Under the pieces are notes generated by a model that saw only the letters and a program-made list of their open reading frames with translations, searched no databases and was not told the origin of the DNA. A stretch of DNA of 64,000 bases. It comes from Dreissena polymorpha (lineage: Eukaryota > Mollusca > Bivalvia > Myida > Dreissenidae). Numbering within the stretch: position 1 is the stretch's first letter; every line of letters begins with the position of its first letter. This document shows, piece after piece, positions 1-10,565 of the stretch. The stretch is taken from assembly GCF_020536995.1 (NCBI RefSeq), contig NC_068359.1, positions 77,557,821 to 77,621,820 on the forward strand, given 5' to 3'. Both the position numbers and the translations under genes were made by a program.

Positions 1-83
1 TTATAGCAAAAGTTCACTCCTTGGAAAACACGTGAAGAGAATGTAATTCGTTTTCGAAAGGAATATGAGACCTTCTGTTTTAA

Positions 84-578
84 AGGGATCTTTTCACGTT
101 TCGGTAAATTGACAAAATTAAAAAGTTGTTTTAGATTCGCAAGTTTTCGTTTTTGTTATGATATTTTTGAGGAAACAGTAATACTGAACATTTACCATGG
201 TCTAATATAGCCATTATATGCATCTTTTGACGATTTAAAAACCAACCTGAAAATTATAAAGCGTTGCAACGCGAAACGATTGAATAATTTGGAGAGTTCA
301 GTTGTTGTCGTTTAATTTTGTGAAACTACAAAGATTGCTTCTATAAACTATAAAATACGTCTCTCATACATACTTGGCAGGATGGTCGAGCGGTCTAATT
401 GGTTTTGAAGGACTCCGGGGGTCACTGGTTCGAGCCCTACTGCGGGCAACTTTTTCCCCTGTTTAAATTTTATTCTTGATGTTTTACTGGAGCTTTTTAG
501 ATCTAATGTTTACATTTATCAATATAAAGCATTTAACGACAAACTTCAAAAAATGCCAAAATCTGTGAAAATGCCCCT
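84..578 (+). mobile_element. TTAA-flanked TIR element with internal tRNA-like promoter, copy 1
   Basis: The element starts AGGGATCTTTTCAC and ends with the near inverse GTGAAAATGCCCCT. A TTAA lies directly outside each end (80-83, 579-582). The middle carries a tRNA-like segment with an A box TGGTCGAGCGG (383-393) and a B box GGTTCGAGCCC (427-437), so an RNA polymerase III promoter is plausible. No protein is encoded. It looks like a non-autonomous DNA transposon that carries a tRNA-derived core, or a SINE-like unit caught between transposon ends. Four relatives lie at 20127, 34852, 44711 and 62283. Confidence 0.75.
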
Positions 579-584
579 TTAAAA

Positions 585-2445
585 GATAAAGAATGGAGTT
601 GATACAGGTATGTTTGTTTGTCTTGTAGAGAAAAAAACACACAGTATTATGTGCTATATATCCCTACGTAATAGCGCAGTAATTTAAAAAAACTCTTGTT
701 TTTTATTACAAAATGATCTGGCAAAAAAAAAAGAAACATCATCCAAACTGGACGTTATCATCGGCGCTAAATGTAACTAGTTTATTCGTTTTTGAGAGAT
801 ATCATGTAAGTTGCAATTGGCTTTACAATCTGTTAATAAGAAAGAAGAATGCCGGTGGTTATGTATGTTTTGTCTGTCTATTTTTATCCCTGACGAGGAA
901 ACAAGAAACATGCATTAGGAATTTTTTATTATTATTACATATTTATACCTTGGTTTGTGTTAAAGCAATACATCATATGCATCAAAAGTTATAACATTAA
1001 CTTATTATAAAAAAGCGAGATAAGTACTAAATATTGAAAAAATACATTTTGCTTTGATAGAAAAATGCCATGAATTATATACACATATAATTTAGGTAAA
1101 AGTTTGCACATAACAAAATTGATTTGCAACCGGCTCGTACTTTCCTGATCCGTTTTACTTAAAAAAAAACTACACCTAATTGTTTGGATTTTTGCAAAAT
1201 GTCAATTTGGGATACCATACTTGATTTAATATAAAGTATATTCAAAATACATATACACTGACGCAATCCATCATACAAACTTACCCCGTATTTAAATCAT
1301 GATAATCATTGAAAATGTCGACGTAGTTTTTAACAAATGGTCTTGTTTTTATGTCTGATACGGGTATGAAAACTAAATTTAAGGTTGCATAAAAATATTT
1401 TGCTTATGCAAACACAATAGAAGCATTTCCTGCAAAGAACCAGCTCATAATTTATCGAAAAAGATAATCCCCACAAACGAGGATCTGACCCGGGACATCA
1501 CGATCGCAAGGCGAACCCTTTACGCATAACACTAACGCCTTTATCGGTTGAATGAAGTATACGTTCTGAATTAATTGCTTTTTGACTTCATTATTAAGAG
1601 CTGACAAACTCAAATTATTTCTCAAAGCCGTCTGTAAAAAATACAACACAAATTGCTGAAACTTGAAACATGTATTCCAGTTCAGCAAGATAACTATTTT
1701 AAAGAATATACCATCCATCGAAATCGAAATAAATTAATATTTTGAAACCTCAAATGAAATACTTTTTAAGTATTATATAAATTTAAGTTAATACCATGAC
1801 ATAAACGCAAGTAAATGTATTTGAAACTTATGTCTGAACGTGAATTACAAACTTTGACCTATATCTACATCCAGAACTCGATACGACATTTGCACGTATA
1901 CTGTGTGTAAAACATGACTGCTTTTACCGTGTCATATTTGAATGCTAATATGATAATCTAGTTTCAGGGAAGTGCTTGTTAATTTTCAAGATGATCATTT
2001 GCTTATTATATTCCTTCCTTAAGAGGCATACAACAAAGGCGCTGACAGCGCTGAATGGTTTCTTTCATTTATTTTCAAATTCAAGTAACATACAGTTAGA
2101 TATCAGAACACTTGATGCACAATGGATGATGAAAATATGAGATGAAACGAAATGCGTTTCATGTTATCATGTTATCTATGTTATTAATTAAACTCAATTC
2201 TTGTATTTCATGTGAATAAGATACAGAGCACGACATAGGTACTCTGATATGTGATGACTATAAGTTTAACAATGATTTGAATCAATTTCTATAAAGAAAA
2301 TGAATACTGAATATTTAAAAATATACACGCATTTCCTCTTAATGTTTTCTTTAAACCAGAGCACGTGGGACAACAACTGATAAAACCCAGATATCATATG
2401 ATGTAAATACACTTTTGTAGCAAACACATGTTAATAATCTTGAAT
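585..2445. other. AT-rich intergenic DNA, no gene seen
   Basis: Open frames here are short, have no recognisable motif and no convincing splice sites. Short A and T runs and scattered ATATA tracts are present. Nothing repeated elsewhere in the window was recognised. Confidence 0.5.
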
Positions 2446-2448
2446 GTT

Positions 2449-2535
2449 TGTTCACATCGTGCCAATAGGATAGACACTGGCTATGCTCGAGAAGGAGGGG
2501 GTGGTGGTAATTTGTTATATTTAAAATTATGTCAC
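2449..2535. repeat. 3' flank paralogous to 62055-62130
   Basis: A stretch reading TGCCAATAGGATAGACACTG here corresponds to TGCCAATCGGATAAACACTG near 62058. Both continue with GGCTATGC and a purine-rich run. Both blocks lie a short way downstream (minus-strand sense) of related terminal exons, so the paralogy reaches past the coding region. Identity was judged by eye. Confidence 0.5.
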
Positions 2536-2894
2536 ACAAATGCTCGATGCATCATCCGTGGAACGAAAAGGTCAATATCTTTTAAATATTTTATGTTCAC
2601 GTTATGTATTTTGTTACAAGACAAGGCGCGATAGGCATAACAGAGATGTATTTTTAAATCTTACAGGTAAAGTGGCGCGAATTTGTGGCGAAACCGTATT
2701 AAAAAAATTACCATTACTTGTTTATTATGTCTTTAGAAATCTATAACAGCCTATAATATTCTTTTATATCACTTTTCTTATGCAGTTACATATCCGCAAA
2801 CAGAATAAGGCTAATACCATGATTAAACAGATATGTAACAAATGTATGTCACTCATATAAATAAAGGCTACATTTAGTTAGCTATAATTACGAT

Positions 2895-3100
2895 TCATAT
2901 CGTAGACTATTTGTTAATCCCGATAGAAAGTTCTTTCCAAAGTTTGTAGATCAGCATTTTTTCCTTGTCTGATTGTTTGAATTTCTGTATCATCCGCATG
3001 AGTTTGGACGATAATTGCAACAGTGTGTACCATTCGGAGACGTTAGTCTCCGCTGTTCTGACTCAAGACTTTGTACTTATATCGTCCATATTTAACTCTT
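2895..3100 (-). pseudogene. Decayed terminal exon related to 63130-63857
   Basis: The minus strand ends with FGKNFLSGL, a few residues, SLR and a stop, close to the FGKNFLSGLKSSLRSKS end of the exon at 63130. The shared DNA continues upstream (GTCAGxACAG, GGTxCACACT, TGCAATT) but with several indels. One base is missing next to the FGKNF codons, and further in-frame stops follow, so it cannot be read as one frame. It lies downstream of the tandem-module exons at 4394-5850 and is probably the old last exon of that gene. Alternatively it may be an unrelated leftover of a duplicated unit. Confidence 0.55.
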
Positions 3101-3705
3101 TCAGTGCTAGAACCGAATTTTGAAGGCCTTTGAGTCTCATCAGGATCCAAACTGTTTGCTATTCTGATAGTATTCTTTGAAAAAAAAATCGAAGAAAATG
3201 CTAATTTAAGAAATTCAGCAGACGACATTTTAGCAGACGACAAATTTCCCAGCATGCAAAGGGTTAAGCCCCGCTGTGAGGGTCAGTATTAAAGCAAATT
3301 TTCTTTACACAGTCCTTGCTTTCCTTGTGTTTGCACAGTGCACACATAATGTCTGTAATGCGAAAGATTTCTTGACCAGCAAGAAAAGCATCAACATTAA
3401 ATATTATTTTGTGTTTGTGCAAATATCAACGAAATCTTAGAAAATAATATTACATGTAGTTTAATTTGCTGAAGTTCTAATGTATACACCAATTGCATCA
3501 TTTAATATGTGTTTAAGCTAATTGTTATTGATACTTAACATCGTAGAAACAAACGTCACGATTCATTTAATCTAGATTTCAAGATATTTATTATTGAGTG
3601 GTAAAACGTATACAATACTTGTATTACATAACCTAAATCGTACAACATGTGTTCTTTTCTGTATGTTTGTCATATTTTATAAGTTTCGCACATTTAGTTT
3701 AAACC

Positions 3706-3895
3706 TATTTATTTTAGCTCGATAGCATCGAAAGCCTAAGGCTTATATAAACGCTCTCGAGTCCGTTTCCTGGGCCTAGAATCAGTACTTGGTGTCTTAG
3801 GGGGAGATCTTAAGAACGCTTCTACGGTGGGGATCGAACCCGTGACTTCCCGGTCGCTAAGCGGACACCATATCCTTTACACCACGGCGACCTTA
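3706..3895 (-). mobile_element. tRNA-derived SINE
   Basis: Read on the minus strand it opens with a tRNA-like head, with an A box TGGTGTAAAGG (3874-3884) and a B box GGTTCGATCCC (3830-3840). A conserved-looking body follows (CTTGGTGTC reversed, CGGACTCGAGAGCG), ending in GCTCGATAGC reversed and an A-rich tail at 3706-3718. The 3' side does not pair with the acceptor stem, so it is not a working tRNA gene. I recall this type of SINE from bivalves. It sits in the presumed last intron of the tandem-module gene. Confidence 0.7.
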
Positions 3896-4393
3896 TATTT
3901 AACTAAGAACGATCTATTTAACTAAATATTAAACTAAACGTATCGTTGCATTTACGCTCCTCTGTTGGGTCCTCCCATTTTTCAAACAATTAATTGTAAT
4001 AAAGATTTTGCATTTTTAAACACAACACTAACGTTTGTTACCAGATATATCAGATATACCGTTTTGATGTGAACTATGTTAACCAAATAAGTTGCGTGTT
4101 GTGTGTTATCAAGTGTATCATTTGCATAACAATAGTTAATTTGAAATATAGTTTTATTTAATAAATACAAAAGGATTTTTGTTGTTAATACTATGATCCA
4201 TTTAAAACTGTACAAAATAATTGTATTTGCTGTTTATACAGTTTAAAATATTATGCATCATGCAAAACAGTACATACATCGTATGTTTAAGTTCATATAC
4301 GACGAAAACACCTATACTGAAATGAACTTTATAATTATTATACGTATTATTGTATTTTAATGTTTAAAGACAGCATACATATAAATAACTTAC

Positions 4394-5850
4394 GCGCTTT
4401 AAATTTTCCTGAAGGTTTAATGTGTGGTGTAGTTGTTGTTTCAGGCATGTGTGATCCGATGTCTGTATCGCCTGTCCACTCAGAGACGTTGTGAGCTAAA
4501 ATAAACATAGACGCTAGCATTTGATACGAGTCTATTTAACAGCGGGGATGTTAAATATAAATCAATCATAGAAATGAAACCAATAACTGTTATAGGTGTA
4601 ACAAATGTGGTAATTTATAAAGTAAACATAACACTAAATAGACTAACGAGCTGTGTTATTTTCTGAAGAGGTAATTTGTTGAGGATAGGCCGTTTCAGAC
4701 ATTAATGACCAGTCGTTTGCATCAGTGGTCCACTCGGCGACGTTGTAAGCTACACGAAACAATGATGGGTTGCTAATATATGTAACAAGACTATTGCCAA
4801 GCAATATATGTCACCTACCGGCTCCACCATTGTCAGATTTTTTTTATATGTGTTGCCATAGCAACCAGAATTTTTGACGTTTGATCAAAATGAAATGACG
4901 TGCATAGTGTCCATATTGCCATCTATCAATGTTTCAAGTTTCATGAGAAAATATTAAGAACTTTAAAAGTTATCCCAGGATCCAGAAAAGTGTGACAGAC
5001 TCACTGACTGACGGACTGACGGACACACGGATTGACGGTGAAACCGGTAGGGGACAATAAAAAGTATACACATTGTATGTAAAATTTTATAAACGCCGAA
5101 AGTATCTTCTATGAAAACGAAACAAATAACTTGTATTAGTGTTAATGTAAAATGGTTTGAAATTTCAGTTTACGAAAGCATTATCTATAAATAAAATGAA
5201 ACCAATAACTGGTATAAGTGCTATTGTAGACATGTTTTTATGTATTCAGAAAACATAAAAATAAATAAACTTACCAGAAGTATGAATTTCGGTATTGGTT
5301 ATTTGTTGTGTAGTTGTTGTTTCAGACATGACCGATCCTATGTCTGTATAGCTTGTCCACACAGAGACGTTGTTAGCTTCTATAAACAAAGAAGTTAGCA
5401 TCGGATGCCAGTCCTTAATAACTTTGGGGGTTGTTAATACATAGTATAAACAGTAGGTTTATCGTATGTTTAATTTTATACACGACGAAAACATGTATCA
5501 TGAACATTTAACCAATAAATTATACGTGTTTTTGTACAAATTATGTAATGTATAAAGAAATCATAAAGATCAATAAACTTACGAGATGAATGATTTTCAA
5601 AATTGGTCATTTGCTGGGGATTCTCTATTTTAGACATTAATGATCCGATGACTGCATCGCCTAGCGACTCAGAAACATTGTTAGGTACATTAACAACAGT
5701 TAGAATCGGGTCGGAGTTCTTTATTACAACTGGCTCGAATTCTTGAACGTTGATAAATTGCCTGGCCAATGGCTTTCCGTCACACACAAAAGAAATACTT
5801 AATACATGTATAATCATAAAAACACAATAGTGCTTCCTTAAACAATTCAT
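4394..5850 (-). CDS. Secreted Thr-rich protein with tandem symmetric exons (unknown family)
   Basis: Four coding exons fit together in phase: 5583-5850 (start ATG, 89 codons plus 1 nt), 5275-5379, 4648-4749 and 4394-4495. Each ends in a donor (GTAAGT, or GTTAGT for the third), begins after AG, and every junction is phase 1. The N-terminus MNCLRKHYCVFMIIHVLSIS reads as a signal peptide. Each exon supplies one copy of a roughly 34-residue module of the form NNVSxWTxxTDIGSxMSETT followed by TTxQQIT. NVS glycosylation sequons occur in three of the four. The first module is more diverged and has no Trp. No known domain is recognised. The gene must continue past 4394; the likely old last exon near 2.9-3.1 kb is decayed. 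It may be a rapidly evolving secreted or matrix protein, or a recently dead gene. Confidence 0.6.
4815..5062. repeat. Dispersed repeat in intron of the tandem-module gene
   Basis: It runs from GGCTCCACCATTGTC through a body with GTTGCCATAGCAACCAGAAT to a direct run of GACTGACGGAC-type repeats and ends ACCGGTAGGGGACAATAA. I recall this as a common dispersed bivalve repeat. It enlarges the intron between the second and third module exons to 525 nt; the neighbouring introns are about 150-200 nt. Confidence 0.45.
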
Positions 5851-7316
5851 CGTTAGTAGCGGCGTTATATTTCTTATTATAGAACCAAGATATTATAAAA
5901 ATGTTATGCCAATATAAGCGTTTATTCGCACTCCTGTATGTTGTACACTCCGGCTACACTTGTTTTTTGAGCACCACAATGACTTTAGCTACTGCCTACT
6001 GACTACTTTCTTGCAAATAAACATATATCCGTTGAAAATCATCCATATCAACCCGACAGCAAACTATCGATACCTTGCAAAGTACGTAAACAATCAAACT
6101 CACTGTCTTTAAATAAAAGTTAGTTAACAGTCGTCTTTTAATAATTTTTTTTTGCAAAACTTGTTAAACACAGCTCCTACTGTACAGTAATGTATTTCAG
6201 TTTAACAGTTTTATAGTTTTGTTTTTTAAGTAGGACGGTCACGGTTTACAACTTTTAAAACAACACAATAATTGATTTTGTATAAATGTGGTCGATTTCT
6301 CATGTTTCCTATTCAGGGCTTGTTTAGCGATCTGACGTGGTCGTATCACATTATATCAAATTTAAATATCCTATTGATTTACCATATGCATTCATTATGC
6401 AACAATGCCTTATTTTTAAAAGTGTTTTTTTCTTCTTTGTATTATTTAAACATATATAGTTTGTTTATTACAGCACCATTTAAGAGTGTATGATGAAAAT
6501 GTAGTTTAATTGTCATTGCTTTTAAATAAGTTTGTATGGAGAATGTGCAAATTATTTCTTTAATTTTTCCAGGTTTTAGAGTTGACTTAATTTTGATCAT
6601 AAACAATTAATATAAAAGTGTATTTATACCGAAATAAGAATATGTTTGGTTCTGTAAGTGTATGTTGCCATAAAAGGAATGTTAGCAAACAGTTATTTGT
6701 CTTCTCTAAGGATACTTGAAGAACGAAAATAGCATGTAGAACATTTTGATATTAACTGTGTGTTTTAGAATATTAATATAATACATTTATAGATCACTGT
6801 GTGTTATAAACATGCATTCAAGAGCAAAGGTCCATTCTTATGACAACGTAAGGTCATATCGCTTTATGATAAACCAATCAATTATACTTAGTATTGCTTT
6901 TTCGCGTTGTTTACATCAACAGATGCGGTTTTTCGCGTTGTTTACATCAACAGATGCGGTTAGGAATGTTAATTTAAGGAATTTCATTCATTCATTCCAG
7001 GTAAGATTTATGATCTAAACAATAGATGGGAAAGGCGATAATAAAGTAGACGTTGTATGAAGACACAGTTTGAATGCAATTTTAAAATATATGAATTCAT
7101 TCCTGGAAAATATTATTAGCGTGCCATCATATTGGGATAGGAAAAAGCTTTTAAAGTCTTCAACCACATTCCTTATAAAAAATAACAGTTTTGTATTAAA
7201 CACTTTTAAATATCTTTTTATATTTACAATGTAAATATTATTTGCGAAAACTCGAAATTCTTATTTTAAATTCATAATGTACGTGCGTATCATTTTCATC
7301 CATTTTTTATTTGTCT
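5851..7316. other. AT-rich intergenic DNA with a 31-bp tandem duplication
   Basis: No convincing gene. The one clear structure is a perfect head-to-tail duplication of a 31-bp unit containing TCGCGTTGTTTACATCAACA at 6898-6928 and 6929-6959. This probably arose by replication slippage. Confidence 0.6.
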
Positions 7317-7696
7317 AAGCAAAGTTTAATTAGTGAGTTTGGTTTGATACGATCAATCACTAACTTAACAACACTTTAGCTCATTTTTCTAAAGCAATTA
7401 TAAATGAACGCTTTCTCGTAAAGTTTAACAAGTCATCTATTCTTATTGATAACAAAAAACAACTTCTTTTTTTAGTAACAATGGGTGGGCTTGGTTTATG
7501 AATACATTCTTCTTGAACAACGTTTGGAAAATAAAATAAGGTGCATAAAGTCATCAAGGATATAATTAAGGTTGAGGTGTATAAAAAGGAGTGTGTTATG
7601 ACGGTATCGCCGATATCTAAAATTAAATTTCTTTCCGAAAAGTGATATTTATGGTCTATTGCAATCACAACTGCGGTTTACGTTTTTGTTGTTTAT

Positions 7697-7724
7697 ATTA
7701 TATTATTATTATTATTACTATTAC

Positions 7725-7793
<69 letters not shown>
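7697..7793. repeat. (ATT)n microsatellite
   Basis: About 95 bases of ATT/TTA repeat with two early interruptions (TTACTATTACT). The paralogous position near 53225-53245 has only a few units, so the expansion came after the duplication or contracted in copy 2. Confidence 0.95.
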
Positions 7794-7794
<1 letters not shown>

Positions 7795-8308
7795 ATTTAA
7801 AAAAGACTTGCTTGCACATACCGTTAGGCTTACACATGCAATACTGTGTATTACCCAGAACATAATTGATCAATTAACGATATAAAGCATGTAATAACTG
7901 AAGTTTCGCCTGTAACGCAAGTCGCGAGAGGGTCGCGAAATAAGAAGAAATCTCCCTCAGTCGTATATTGATGTTTACAATATTTGTTTTATTGTTTAGT
8001 CGTCTTTAATATACAAACCGCTTACAGGAAGACATATACTTTCAGGGTCCTGGTATGGGTTATAATAAAAACATTAACCGTATATTTTTAGAAAACACAT
8101 TTTTATTTACGTTGAATACTAAAACAATTGCCTAATAATACAAGTTATTTTGAAGCGATTGACTCAATTGGAAATATGTTTCAAGATACTAATATTTCCA
8201 AACTTCTCGAAAATACTGATAAATACAGTATAAGCGTGATTATTGTTTCGATATTTACGCACGGATTCAAATATTCGAAACGCGAAGAAAGTACTATTCG
8301 TTACTCAC

Positions 8309-8405
8309 CGACAATCTGATGCATACCCACCGGAAGGCATTCATACATCAGCGGCAGTATCATCATCAGTTCCACAAAAAAGGTTCGGTTCCTAAGGAAA
8401 TTCAT
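8309..8405 (-). CDS. Signal-peptide first exon, paralogue a
   Basis: This is a 97-nt exon: ATG at 8405, 32 codons plus 1 nt, then a GTGAGT donor. It encodes MNFLRNRTFFVELMMILPLM followed by YECLPVGMHQIV, a short basic start, a hydrophobic core and a Cys. Two paralogues have exactly the same length and phase (45090-45186 and 53963-54059) and share the pattern MxFLxxRTFxxxLxxxLPL. The next exon could not be found on the left. The product is therefore a secreted protein of unknown type, or the exon is an orphan left by duplication. Confidence 0.5.
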
Positions 8406-8490
8406 CGCACAAAAAGATACTTAGTCTTAAGAGATACGACACTAGACTAAATGGTAAGTTTGTTTGCTGTATCATTTCAAGATATGAGCA

Positions 8491-8496
8491 TTTATA
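8491..8496 (-). promoter_or_regulatory. TATA box of paralogue a
   Basis: On the minus strand GGCTATAAATG lies 86 nt upstream of the ATG at 8405. The same spacing holds for TATAAATA at 54145-54150 (ATG 54059), and an ATATAA lies 88 nt upstream of the ATG at 45186. The DNA between box and ATG is also conserved among the three (TTTGCTG, GACACTAGACTAAATG on the plus strand), which supports a shared core promoter. Confidence 0.5.
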
Positions 8497-8877
8497 GCCG
8501 TGTCAATTCTTAAATAAACCTTGAGATTTTGGAATGTTCCCTAATGTTTTCATAATAAAAATAGCTTACGTGCGTCGCGTCACCGATGGTGCTTTAAAAA
8601 AATAATATTTGCGCGATAGAAATTTAACTGAGGTTCGATAGACGATCTATCACGATGGTAACGATCTATGTAAAAAATTTCGTCACGAGTCTTTAGCATG
8701 CCTTGTATTCCCGATTGCCGTCTAGACCATATATGGTTTTATTATCTAAAAATAGATGTTGGTTACATGATCACTCCGAGTGCGATCTTAATATTGATTA
8801 TTAAGTTATCCCCCTTTTATTATCAGGTTTGAACTACAACTGAGTCCAAAGGTTAACAATTCAATTTTAAAACATAC

Positions 8878-9722
8878 GAAGTCTGCTCCACCAAACTTAG
8901 CAGCCTGTTCTCACATAACCATGATGCCTTCTCTCAATTTAACAGCATCATACCTCTTCCCAACTTAGAATCCGGTAGAGGCTAAACCAAACAGACTGCC
9001 TCCTTTCAAAGAAGCAGTCCTCCTCTACCCAACAAAACAGTATATCCCATCTCTATCAAACAGGCTGACTCAGCCACACATATGAGTCTTAATCAGCCAA
9101 ACCAAGCATCCTGTTTAAGCGAAACAAAATCCAAAATAAGGAGCTAGTCCCATTCCAACCTAGTAGCCTGCCTTAGTGCCAGCAAGCAGCCAGTTTCAGC
9201 GCAACCAAGTAAGCCAGTCAAATACCAACTTAGTTTCTTTTCGTAGCTCAACCAAACAGCAAGTCCAAGCCAAACCAAGCAGCGAGTCCCAGCCCAACCT
9301 AATAGCCTGTCCGAGCGCAACCAAGCAGCCAGTCCCAGCCAAAGCAAGCAGCCAGCCCCAGACCAATATAGTATCCTGTCTTAGCGCGACCAAGCAGTCA
9401 GTCCCAGCCCAACCATACAGCCGACCCAAGCCCAACAAGCAACTTGCCCCAAGGCATCCAAGCAGCCACTTCCGGACCAACCTAGTAGCCTTTCTCATCG
9501 CAACCAAGCCATCGAAGCAAACGCTTGTAGCATGTACCAGCGCAACCGAGAAAACACTCACAGCCCATTGTAGTAGCTTGTCTAATTGCAACCAAACAGC
9601 GAGTTCGGCCCCGCACTAACCCAACTAAACAGCCTGTTCCAGCCAAAATCAAAAGTGAGCCCCACTTAACCAAGCAGTATGCACCAACACAAACCGGCCG
9701 CATGTTTCAGCCCAATCAGACA
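8878..9722. repeat. Degenerate 23-bp minisatellite, array 1
   Basis: Units resemble CAACCAAGCAGCCAGTCCC followed by AGCC, period about 23 bases, strongly diverged. The unit length is not a multiple of three, so the long open frames across it on both strands are composition effects (few stops in CA-rich DNA), not genes. The same array, about twice as long, lies at 55497-57385. Confidence 0.8.
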
Positions 9723-10565
9723 GCTCAATATCAGGATTTTGCTCATATCATGAATCATTTGTTTTCTGTGCGTAACATATTATGTTACTGTTATTGACGA
9801 TTGAACTGAACTTAATCAAGTTGTTGCAAGTTAACAACTTGGCTAACACATTGTGTTATAGCTCTGCTGTTTGTCTGGCTACAAATTTCTTCTTTTATAT
9901 AATTTTGCTATCTCTATGGAGTAAAGAAGGGCCCGTGAGGTCAGTTGTCTTGAGATGTAAGATAACAGCAGATATCAGCCGCTCGCTGCGTGTTCTTGTA
10001 GGGTAACGCTCTGCAGGATCGATGATCTGGTGTGGAATAAGTATTTGTAATAAGTTTGATGGGTATCGATACGCTATTATGAGGGGAAAAACGTGAATTT
10101 GATATGCATTCATTTCGAAGTTTAAGAGTTGTGTCAACGTTTTTGTTTCGATCTTTACCAGAATAAGTTACAAAATCAACACCATTGCAATAAAAACGTT
10201 TTACGTCTCACAAATATCCTTTTCAAAGTAAATGTTTTTTACGTAAACAAGAATACAGGAGTTCACATATTTCTTGTATTGAATTCATCATTATCGTGCG
10301 TCACATTTTCACAAATTCAAACAACAGCAAGATCACCAACAATAAATAAAGGCTTACGAATTTTAAGTGTTCGAGGTTTATACGATCTATCAACAACTGT
10401 TTAATAGTGTTGTTTTCGTGGTAAACATGTTTTCTCAAGCAAATTATACCACTTCATCAATATCAACGTATCGTTGTTATATTTTGCTAAATTGCAAAAG
10501 ATTAAATGAGACAAGCCTATTTTTTTTTATAAAATTTATTGATAGGCTTAGCTGATGAATACATA

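Larger units (their letters stand above)
7317..10565. repeat. Segmental duplication, copy 1 (partner 52577-58262)
   Basis: The order of landmarks is the same in both copies: GTTTGGTTTGATACGATCAA at the left edge, a conserved non-coding stretch, a signal-peptide exon on the minus strand, a TATA-like box, a CGATAGACGATC motif, a 23-bp minisatellite, and a right flank ending near GGCTTAGCTGATGA. Identity by eye is roughly 85-90%. This copy has the shorter minisatellite, an expanded ATT tract, and lacks the two hairpin MITEs of copy 2. Confidence 0.85.

Noticed and set aside
371-450. Functional tRNA gene candidates (also 3830-3895, 20420-20506, 34990-35060, 62521-62612)
   Set aside because: A and B boxes are good, but acceptor-stem halves do not pair and the units lie inside repeated mobile elements. 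Called as SINE or TIR element cores.
713-994. 93-residue plus-strand ORF
   Set aside because: Low-complexity, AT-rich, no motif and no splice context. Consistent with chance.
3043-3255. 70-residue minus-strand ORF overlapping the decayed terminal exon
   Set aside because: Its frame is not the frame of the related exon at 63130, and no splice site or family supports it.
7659-7865. ORF with a poly-Tyr run
   Set aside because: Translation of the ATT microsatellite.
9176-9619. Long Gln/Ser/Pro-rich open frames on both strands, also at 56874-57131
   Set aside because: They lie in the 23-bp minisatellite. The period is not a multiple of three, frames are open on both strands, and the paralogous array does not keep the same frame.
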